Assembly (NCBI GenBank): GCA_013397455.1
Contig: VYZB01000118.1
Location: forward strand, 978,548 to 1,042,547
From: Crotophaga sulcirostris
Lineage: Eukaryota > Chordata > Aves > Cuculiformes > Crotophagidae
Length of the DNA: 64,000 nucleotides
Reading direction: 5' to 3'
Below the pieces are notes generated by a model that worked only from the letters and a program-made list of their open reading frames with translations, did not search any database and was not told the origin of the DNA. Both the position numbers and the translations under genes were made by a program. This document shows, in pieces, positions 24,151-33,800 of this stretch. The first letter of the stretch is position 1; each line of letters opens with the position of its first letter.

Positions 24151-24530
24151 TCATAGAAGGAAAACAAGGGTCATTGGAAAAATACCTATCTCAGTCCTAC
24201 TATCAGAAGTGACTGTGTCAGCTGGGATTCTTCAGCCTGGGAAAGACTTGGGAGGTACAGCAGAAGATTACAAGAGCCAGGTTCAAAACAAACAAAACAA
24301 GGTTGTTTTCATACAGAAGGTGGTAGATCTGTGGAATTCTGTGCCAAATAATGTTGCGATAATTAATAACTCTACATGGGTTACAAGGGAGAATGAACAA
24401 GTTCTTAGAAGAAAGATTCTTAGAAGAAAGACTCATTACAAGCCACTAAATGGACAATCCATATTGGGATCAAGACATTCCCAAAGTCGAAAATAATTGG
24501 AAGTTTGGAAATCACTAGATAGTATCATAT
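24151..24530 (+). mobile_element. Ancient CR1/L2-type LINE relic, right part
   Basis: The open frame from 24209 to 24496 translates as a degraded C-terminal tail of a CR1/L2-clade polymerase. Residues SAGILQPGKD correspond to the family's LFSLEKR-like block, and VVDLWNSVPNNV matches the V-x-LWN-x-LP signature near the protein end. The frame is uninterrupted by chance or weak decay; a perfect 15-base tandem duplication lies at 24402-24431. It continues the relic found left of the nested CR1. Confidence 0.65.
24402..24431. repeat. Perfect 15-bp tandem duplication
   Basis: The unit TTCTTAGAAGAAAGA occurs twice back to back without mismatch, inside the LINE relic. The unit itself contains the near-palindrome TTCTTAGAA. 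Confidence 0.9.
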
Positions 24531-27500
24531 ATACTTGCTTTGTTTCTGCTTTTCTCTGACTGTCCACTTATACTGGAGAAACCCTTAATTTGAACCAGTA
24601 CATCATCACTATAGTCTTAAACTTTCATAATTCTTTATTATTAATTATTCTTATTTCTTTATACAGTGTCCCAAATTATATGTATTTTTCAAACAAAAAG
24701 AACATGGCTTACTCGATGAGAAAATCACGTGATGTAAAATATTAATATTCCTTCTATATTTTTTATGTCCAGGAGCTTTAATCATGACTCAAAATTCAGC
24801 TACATTTGAAATAAATCACGCACAGAAAAGCAATACAAAAAATAATGTCTGCTCCAAATAGATTGGAAATACAAGCATAGAACAAGAAACAGACAACTGT
24901 AGCAGGGAAGCAGAAGTAAATTGTGAGACAACACTGAGAGACAGTATCCATTGGAACTTAGAATATTTTTGGTGGCATAGTTGTAGAAGGGTATTATGAG
25001 AGGAAAAATGAGCTGAGTTTGCAGGTATTTACAAGGAACACATTTTACTTATGAAGGATGCCTGAGGAAAAAATCAGAAACTTGTTTGTTTGAAAATTTA
25101 ACAGAGCACAGCAGGTCAATACATTGTGTTAAACAAATTTATATGGCAAATGTCATCTGTCAAAAGAAATGGCAGGTGAAAAAAAAAAAGGAATTTGTGA
25201 AGTGTACTGAAATCAAGCCCAAGAAATTAATAACTGATGCAGCAGAGGAGAATTCAATGGAGGGATAAAACTGGGAAAGGAATGGTAGAAGCTGAGAAGA
25301 ATCATTACAATAGGTATGGCAAAATCAGAAGTGCATTTTCGAAAACCAGAGAAAGGAATATTGATGTAAATTATAAGGGAGATGAGCCTAGACAAGAATC
25401 TTAGCTGAATGGGCAGACAGGAAAGCTGCATGTGTGGTATGTTTTCACTGAATCTTTCAGACATAACTTCAGAGGCAGGATCTGCAGTGAAGTCTGAGTT
25501 GAGGATGATGTCCTTTGTACAGGCATGAGTGACGGGGGTGGTCTCATACTAGCTAAAAAGGAGGTAGGCATATAAAGCTGGGATAAAGGTGGGAAGAGCT
25601 GTCCTTTTAGCTCAAGCTTTATCTGACAAAAATTTACAAAATAACATTTTTTTCTTAAATTAAAATAGCTGTTTGATTAAGGGGTTGCAGGACTAGAATT
25701 CAGAGAATGGGGAAGAGAGGGTATGGAAGGCAGGAGTCTGCCACCTATGAGTATCTGTTTAAGCACAGGTACCTTACATAGGACCTGACAGCAACAGAAA
25801 TACATAGATCCATCTTTCCTAATCCTTAGGTTTAACATCCTTTATCAACAAGTAAAAAAGGGAGTAGGGCCTATCTCCACCTAATCCTAAAAAAAAGACA
25901 CATATTACTTAGCATAACAATTCACACAAATCTAAAGCCCTAATTCTAATATTTCTTAACCTGTGCAATCTTTATATATATATATATATATATATATTTA
26001 TCTTTTATTCAGAAAGATCTTTTATTGAAGATATATACTGTTGTTTTTTACTTTTCCTGGACTCTTCTACAGCATGTATACCACATAATCAAAAAAAACC
26101 CATAATGAATGGGCTGAGGCTGACTGGGGCCTAAGAAATATTTTAATATCTGATGGGAACGTTCCCTGACAGCATTTGACTGAAGCAGACTTTGTAGCAG
26201 TCTGCAATTTATTATTTCAAAGTTTTATTGTTCAGAGACTATTGACACTGAATTTCCACCCTTTGTAATTTAAAACAGCAAGGACATCTGATTCAGTCTT
26301 TTTATATTTTACCATATAACACCAGACAAAAGAGCAGAGATCACTGGGAGAGGTGCTTGCTGTAATGGCACAGTTAAAGAGTGAAAGCTGGAACAATTCT
26401 CTTTGGAAAGATATTTGAAGAGGTCAGACTCCCTACTACAGATGGTGATGTTTTGATGGACAAAAAAAAGAGTTTGCTGTTTGGATTCAGACAGGGAGGT
26501 CATGGCTTCAACTATCTGCTCACTGACAGGAAAAAAAGAACCGGGATACAGGATTTCATATTATTATTTCTCTATTCACAGTTGATGGATGACTCAAAAA
26601 TATACTTACTCTTGAGTTTATTCCCTAGGTGAGGAAATGTTGTATTACTGTATTTTTTTCTTTGAAAACTTGACACTTTCATTAAACTAAGAAGGATGTT
26701 TTTAAGGTAATTTATGTGAGTGTGACTGTATTCTCTGCTGACTTGCTATTGTGTAACTCCTTCTAAAATGGTCTTTACAGAAACACAACAAAGATTATTT
26801 TTTCTTAGGACAATAGTAAAGTCAGAAGATATTATTTTCTCTCTTTCTGCAGCATTTGAAGAGCAACACTGAAATGGAGATTCAGCCACGTATTCTTGCA
26901 ACAGTGTGTGAACTGAAGGTTCCATCTGAAGAAAACTGCTGAAATGTTGAAATAATTGACGTGCTTGACATGACCTGATATATTGAATATTTCTAGGCAG
27001 TTTTTTAGATATTATGTTAGTGAAGGAGCTGCCATGACATTTTCATACAAGATGTACTATTTCAGCTCTTCATAATTTTGCTGTAAGAATGACCTTTTAA
27101 GATAATTTTTTGTATATGTATGAAGGTTGTACTTTAAGGTGCTAAACTGACAACACTTACAATCTATTTAATGGATATAGCAATGTCAGTACAGTGTCCA
27201 GCTTCCAGCAGCATGCCAGTAATACCTCATTTCTTTAACCAAAAAGGCAACTGAACATTTCAACGTCCTTTATTATCTGCTGAGATAAAGCAAAGGCTTT
27301 ACAGAAATAAGGGGATCAGATATTTTCTCTGAAGGCTTCTTTCATTTTGAGCATGAATTCTCCCTTGGTTTTCCCTTTATTTGAAATAGTCTGAATCTAC
27401 TAAAGGAAGTTAGCGTTTTCTAAGGAGATCTTATCTTTTAATAGATGTTTTAATAGCCAGAAACTTCCAAAGAATGATGATCAAAGATGAACTGGTAGTT

Positions 27501-29477
27501 CTAGTTAATTTCTATGCTGTATGGTTTATTTACTCCTAACTACCAAATTTGGAGGATTTCTTGGCAAGCTCTGTGTTTGTAGTGCTCAGAAATTTAGCAA
27601 AACAGTGAATAAATTTTAGGTACTACACAATTCTTTTAATTTTATTGATGCGTTCTTTCTCTGATGAGGAATGAGGGTGAATTATGCAAGCTGACTACAG
27701 AGGAAAACATGCATGCTATTCTCAGAAATAAAAGTTAATTGTGAATATTCATTTGGAGTGGAGGAAAAGGACAGGAAGAGTAAAACGAAAGATTTGGGAC
27801 AAGAAAGAGTAAGGCAGAAGGGCTGAGAGGACTCGGGTCATGGGACAGAGTACAAAGAGTGAAGCAGGAAGGAGCAGCTGGACAATGTGAGGTGCTGATG
27901 AGGAGCAGGGGCAGGCAGCCACTAATTAAGTTCTCTTTAATCACCTATTCGTGCCAGAACTGTATAGAAATAATCCTAGCATTGCAGACTGCCTAGAGGG
28001 CTGAACTGAAAGCCAGACAGGCCATATATCTGCTTTGACTTTCATGTTTAAAGAAATCCTATGCTCCTCAACTGCTCTATAGGGCATTTTCCTCCTCTGG
28101 CCTGTGTTATATGCTGAAAGCCCTCACTCTTAGAAGTTGCCTGAGTCCCTTAGTCAGCTTTTCCACATAAAGCCAAACTGTGAGACAGTTCTGTTTTCTC
28201 TTCCATCCCTTTGTGCGTGATTTGAGTTGTCCTGCTAATCACCCTGTATGGGACAGGATCGGGGGCTTGTCCTTTGGCAAGCAGGGGATACTACAGAACT
28301 TGTTGCTGCACGTGCCAGCATAGATCTGGCATAGTCTAAGCGAAGGTATCTGAGCCCTGCTACTCGTCCTATTAAGACCATAATTGTGTGTGAAGAGAAA
28401 GTAGGAAGGGGAAGCCAGTTAAAGGGGAAAAAAAACCCTGAAGGAGTGAAAAGCTAAGACATATGCAACTCCTACTGGAACAGGGAAGCTGGTTACAGTT
28501 CTGAAGAAAAGATTAGACTGTATAAGCCGATGGCATATTTGGGTAGGGCTGTAAAAATCAGATTCAGAAAATAAGATAATTTTGCAGTCAGGCTACCTAT
28601 GTAGCCTTAGTGGAGGAAACAGGAAGTGCCAGTGTGAACACATCAACTATGGATGTGATGATGCACTACAAAAAAACTAGGAAATTCAAGAACAGAATGA
28701 ACATGGAATTCACATTTTTCTTTGGATTTTTTTGCCTTCCCAAAATACTTAATATATGAAACACAAAAAATTATTACTGGAAATATAGCAGAAGCATAAT
28801 GACATCATAAACCAATGCTCTATTTTTAAAAAAATGACATCCATGAAACACTACCTGTCTTTGCAATACCAAGAGGAGTTTTGCCTCTGGGAATACTTGT
28901 GTGGGTGCAGAGCTGTGCTAAATGTTCCCGTGAGAGACTGTATACTGGCCAAACTTTACGTTCCCTCCATGCTTCATTGTAGAACTGGTTTGACTCAACT
29001 TGCATTTATTCATTGTTAAACACACGTTCCAATAAAGTTCTTAAAATTCTGCTGCAGGCTTTAATGTTTAGTACTAGTCTTGATCCTCAAGCTATTTAAA
29101 TCATACCAGTATGTCAGAGCATCTGCTCTTTAAGATGTCCCCGTTTTTCTGTTTACAAAAACAAATTCTGAGAAAAAGCCAAAAAACAGATTATTCCCCT
29201 AAGTTTTTTTAAACACTTTACAAAGGCTTTGTGCGGCAGGCTCATTGTTCATGGGGGACTGGCAACGATAGGTGTGTGCAGGGGCCAGGGGTGGCTTTCC
29301 TGGCTGAGGCAACACAGGAACTCTTCAGCAAGAAGAAACAGCCCCGTGTTGTCTCCTTCTCTGTCCATCTCTCACCATTAGGTTTTGTGCTTGGCTCCTG
29401 GACTCTTATTGTGTGGTCAAACACAAACCCTTGGGGATTTTTTTCTTTGGTTGGTTGGTTTTTTTTGTTTTCCCCAA
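24531..29477. other. Intergenic DNA upstream of PHF14
   Basis: This is AT-rich DNA with short frames only. It contains a TA dinucleotide repeat (25973-25997) and a purine-rich stretch around 27755-27900. An AATAAA at 29030-29036 follows a 61-codon frame, but without any splice or homology support. I see no gene. Confidence 0.55.
25973..25997. repeat. (TA)n microsatellite
   Basis: About 12 uninterrupted TA units. The tract is self-complementary and likely to vary in length between individuals. Confidence 0.95.
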
Positions 29478-29570
29478 ATCATAGAAACATAGAATGGTTT
29501 GGGTTGGAAGGGACCTTAAAGATCGTCCAGTCCCACCTCCCCTGCCATGGGGACACCTCCCACTGGATAA
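29478..29570 (-). mobile_element. CR1 LINE tail fragment (copy 6)
   Basis: About 90 bases reading ATCATAGAAACATAGAATGG then GGTTGGAAGGGACCTTAAAG and ending at CACCTCCCACTGGATAA. This is only the last part of a CR1 3' end in minus orientation. A second tail begins immediately after it. Confidence 0.9.
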
Positions 29571-29800
29571 CAGAATCATAGAATGGTTTGGGTTGGAAAG
29601 GACCTTAAAGTTCCAGCCCCCTGCCATGGGCAGGGATCCCTCCCACCAGCCCAGGCTGCTTCAGGCCCCATCCAACCTGGCCTTGAACACTTCCAGGGAG
29701 GGGGCACCCGCAGCTTCCCTGGGCAACCTGTGCCAGTGTCTCACCACCCTCAGCATGAAGAATTTCTTCCTCATGTCTCATGCAAACCTTCCCCCTTTTC
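29571..29800 (-). mobile_element. CR1 LINE tail fragment (copy 7)
   Basis: A second CR1 end begins with CAGAATCATAGAATGGTTTG directly at the edge of copy 6, in the same orientation. It runs about 230 bases to the AATTTCTTCCTCATGTCTCA region. It lies about 200 bases from the PHF14 CpG island. Confidence 0.9.
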
Positions 29801-30097
29801 AAGAATGCAAGAATAAGTTTGACAGTACAACCAAGTCCACAAGGAACCGGGCTCTTAGGGGTTAAAGAAAAGCAGTTTTACGCTGCTTTCTTTCCACGCG
29901 GAGGTACAGAGGAAGAGCCATGCTGGTTTTTGAGCTGCTTTTCCTAATAAATAAGAGCCAGAGCAGGCACCCCCGGTGGGAACGAACGGGTCTGCACTGA
30001 GACTTTGCGTTAGGATCTCCCTTGGGACTAATTCACCACCGTCCCGGAGACCTCGGCGCGTGCCGCCGGCGGCGGGAGAAGGGCGGGAACCGCCGCC

Positions 30098-30275
30098 NNN
30101 NNNNNNNNNNNNNNNNNNNNNNNNNNNNNNNNNNNNNNNNNNNNNNNNNNNNNNNNNNNNNNNNNNNNNNNNNNNNNNNNNNNNNNNNNNNNNNNNNNNN
30201 NNNNNNNNNNNNNNNNNNNNNNNNNNNNNNNNNNNNNNNNNNNNNNNNNNNNNNNNNNNNNNNNNNNNNNNNNNN
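30098..30275. other. Assembly gap (178 N)
   Basis: Undetermined bases lie inside the PHF14 CpG island, between CCGCCGCC and GGGGCCCGGGG. Extreme GC content is the likely reason for the missing sequence. Any open frame crossing it is meaningless. Confidence 0.99.
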
Positions 30276-30345
30276 GGGGCCCGGGGCTCGGCGGCTCCGC
30301 ACCTGAGGGCTCCTGCCCGCCCGCCGCTCGTCTCCGTAGGCTTTA
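30276..30345 (+). other. PHF14: PHF14 exon 1 (5' UTR plus first base of ATG), inferred
   Basis: Coding exon 2 begins with TGGACCGC right after a CAG acceptor, so the initiator Met needs an A from an upstream exon. The sequence GGCTTTA|GTAAGTG puts a perfect GTAAGT donor at 30346-30351 directly after an A at 30345, which restores ATGGACCGC on splicing. The exon's left end is unknown because of the gap. The context before the ATG (CTTT) is weak at position -3, but +4 is G. Confidence 0.6.
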
Positions 30346-30781
30346 GTAAGTGATCGCTGGCGTCTGTGCCCGCCCGCGTCCCGGGAAGATGCCGGGGTGC
30401 TAGCGGAGCGCTCCTGCCCCGTCCCCGCGGCGGCCGCAGCGCTGCTGCTCGGGGCACCGGCTGCGCCTTTCCCCGAGCGCTGCCGCTGCGCCTGGAGGTG
30501 CTGGTGGCGACCCCAGTGCCCGCCCAGCTCACCCCCTCCCCGGCGTCCCTGCCGGTGCCCGGTGCCGTGTCGGCTCCCGGCACTTGAAGGGAAACTCCTG
30601 GCTGCTCGTGGCGGGGTGGCAGCCGCGAGCCCGTCCCGGTGTCCCTGCGGGAGGGGGGGGGACTGCAGCCACGGCCGTTCTGCCGCTCCTTTTAATTTAA
30701 ATGCCTACAGTGGTGCTGGATTCCCAGTGTGCCGCCTAGTAACAGTCCTGTGGTGGTGTTTGTTTTTTTTTTTTCCTGCAG

Positions 30782-30892
30782 TGGACCGCAGCTCGAAGAG
30801 GAGGCAAGTGAAGCCTTTGGCAGCTTCGCTGCTGGAAGCTTTAGATTATGATAGCTCTGATGACAGTGATTTTAAAGTTGGAGATGCTTCAG
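30782..30892 (+). CDS. PHF14: PHF14 exon 2 (N-terminus)
   Basis: After a long T-tract and CTGCAG acceptor the exon encodes residues 1-37, MDRSSKRRQV through FKVGDAS, with the first base of the ATG supplied by exon 1. It ends GCTTCAG|GTAAAT with one base of the next codon. The frame is also open leftward through the intron, but there the Met codon reads GTG, so unspliced RNA has no start codon at this place. The basic SSKRRQVK start followed by DYDSSDDSD is exactly the vertebrate PHF14 N-terminus. Confidence 0.93.
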
Positions 30893-33800
30893 GTAAATAT
30901 GCTTCCTCACCTCCTCGGTTCAGAATTACCTCACCTTTTGTTTATGGTTGCTCATTCAGGATCGTATGGGAGGCCAAATGGTGTTAGTGAACTGTTGGGG
31001 CTTGGAGCCACCTGAAGTTCGGTGTCTTGATTGAATAACTGGAACTTCTTATCCTGTGGATAAGAACCAACTGATAAAACAAAACATCGATACAGTACTT
31101 CCAACTGCAATTAATTTTTTTCTCAACAGAAAACTCATGATTTCAAACAAGTTTTGACAGAAGCATTTGAGTATCTTCTGTGCTGACTGCCTTAACTATA
31201 TCTATTGCTTTTTATTTATGCCATGTAGAGATAATTTTTGAAATGCTCACTGCATTTGGTATTGAAATAAGGATAGTCTAAAGCCATTTTGGTTTGAATC
31301 ATTCTAGATAATAGTTTGTTGTGGTCTTAAGGACTTGTATATTTCTCAAGGTTGATTCCACTAGATGGGTGAAAACCTTAACGAGAAAGATAATCTGTTC
31401 AGATTTTTATTGTTTTTTTACAATAGGCAAACTTAAGATATCCATTCAGATGGCTGTGCAGAAAGGTGTATGCATTTCATACCAGAAGGAACTCCTTGCT
31501 TTGGAGTGTTTTTGTTCTGTAGTCTTTTCTTTGTGTGCAGATTTTTGTATCTGCAGTGAACATCCACAGAAACTGAAAGTAAACAGGATGCCAGAGTAAA
31601 ATGAACAAAATTCAAGTACAGTGGAGGGAAGGGGAAGAAGGGGCAGGACCATGTTTGTGCATGAACTGCACATTGGATGTTTTGTGGCATATGCTCAGGG
31701 AAGTAAAGAGATGTAGATTGGGTGTGAGTAAAGTTGACAGGTTGTCAAATAACTCTTATTTCTACACTGGGGATGCTGATCGATTTTATCGTGTGAATGT
31801 ATCTTACAAGAATATTCCCCATCTCCATTTAAAAACTTATTTCTTAATATCTGGCAAGCTCCTCCTTATTAATGAACTTAAAAATGCTTAATAATAATTT
31901 TTGTAGTGCCAGTTTTAAGATAGGCCCTAATGCTCCTTTGCTGTTTTCCCACCCCCCAAACTTAGACATATTTCCCTTGGTTGGTCTGGTAGAAGCTGCA
32001 ATGACTTAAGAGAGTAAAACTGGTGTTGTCTTACTCATTTCACGATAAGCTTCTTGGGGACTTGCTTAATTTGCATTTTTACTCTTGCCTTGGGATTTCT
32101 GATCCTTTCTTTTGAGTAAGGACACTGCCTTTTGTAAAGACAACTTGCCATAAAAGGTAAGGATTTTTTACTTCCCAAAGAAAACATCCCTATTCTGGAA
32201 TAGTAGTACAGACAAGATTTAAGGTAAAAGGTGAATTGGAAGTGGAGTGCAAGAGTTGGACACAGAATTCAAAGCAATATATTATTTGATTAGAAGTCAA
32301 TCTATTAATTAAAAATAATGGATAAAGCTTCCTGACTCAACTGTGTCTAAATGCAGAGGATTAATTTGTAATTGATATCCTCTTTGACTTTTAGGATATT
32401 GTTTGTACACATGGTCTAACCTTGGGCATATTTCAATCTCAGTTTCATTTTGAGGAAGTTGGATGGGATTTCCCTTAAAAAAGCAACATTAAATGGGAAC
32501 AAGCATGTGAGAATAACCCAGATTCTACCTAAAAACTTTTTCTAATTACTGTGTTGTTTTCATATTTCTTGTATAACTTTTTTTTAAATGTCTCTGAATG
32601 TGTATCTATCACTTGTAGTAGAAATCGATATTCTGTTTAATAAAACTCAAAGGTTAATGAAAACACTTTGTAATAGCGGCAGAGTTTAGTATTTTACACT
32701 TTTTTCAATGATATTCAGTGTGAAAGGAGAAAGTTGTGAGGGTTCGGAGAAGTTAGGGAATAGAAAGTTATTAAACATACAGCGTCTTGAGCCAAAAGAA
32801 AGAAGCAGCGTTTCTTACATGTAGTATAAGTTAAATGAATAGTTGCAGGATATTTGAAACGGAACATCTGGACTCATTTAAAATGAAACTGGTGTAACAT
32901 AGCCTTACATTTAGTTGTTCCTAGTCAATTTAGATTCGAATGGAAGAAGTGCTGAAACAAAGGGACTTTTTTTTACACACATGCACACAAATAAAATCGA
33001 TAATTTCAAAGTTTATAAATACAAAAAAAATGCGTGTGCACACATGAGCAACCCTGCTAGACAGATTCTGAATTGTTGCTAACAGAAAACAGATTTTCCT
33101 CTTTCTTCACTGTGGATTCACCCTCCAAAACATAATGTTTATTTCTCCAGTACAGTCAGGGCTGTTGCTTTTTTTGATTCTTTCTGTGAGTGTAGAGGTC
33201 TCTTCTTGTGCAGCCTGTTGCAAATCAGTGTTTCGTATTTGTTTGAATTCAGAATTTCATTGCATAGTTTGCTTACGAAGGGAAATAAATATAATAGAAG
33301 GAATAAACAATCTTTCTGCATTAAATATGACAATAAGTTCTCCTCATGCACTCAGAGGAATCCTGTAAGTATGGTAATTCCACAGCTCTGCCATGTATGT
33401 TTATTTGATTCACAGGCAACAAAAAAAAAAGAAAAAGGAGTTTGAAAGTTAAAAATTAAAGGACTATTTAAATATTGAATTAAAAGTATTCTGAAGTTGT
33501 TTAGTCCCTGTTGATGTTGCATCCATATGTATGAGATTTAGGATGTTAAGTGATATGTGCTACTAGATGATGATGTGCAAATCTAGGATGGTTGAGCTGT
33601 GAACATTTAAGCTGTTACACATATTCATTGTTCTATCAGGTTTCTGGGAATATGAGATACAGTAAGGATTTGAGACATTGGTATTAAATACTTTTAGGCA
33701 AGGGATCAAGCATTTCTGAATTTTTGTATTCAGAGTCCTGATGCCTTGGTAAAATTTTGTCATTGCAGAAAATTCTTGTAATCACTTAACCTCCATTTCC

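Larger units (their letters stand above)
29985..30690. promoter_or_regulatory. CpG island and promoter of PHF14
   Basis: The region is very GC-rich with dense CpG and is interrupted by 178 undetermined bases. It covers the inferred first exon of PHF14 and the start of its first intron. GC-box-like CCCGCC motifs are frequent and no TATA box is seen. The transcription start probably lies in or next to the gap. The long open frames on both strands here are by-products of high GC content. Confidence 0.8.

Noticed and set aside
28834..29036. 61-codon frame followed by AATAAA
   Set aside because: No similarity, no splice sites or promoter nearby; AATAAA is frequent in AT-rich DNA.
29855..30583. 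A 242-codon minus-strand frame across the PHF14 CpG island
   Set aside because: It passes through 178 undetermined bases and owes its length to high GC content; no homology or splice support.
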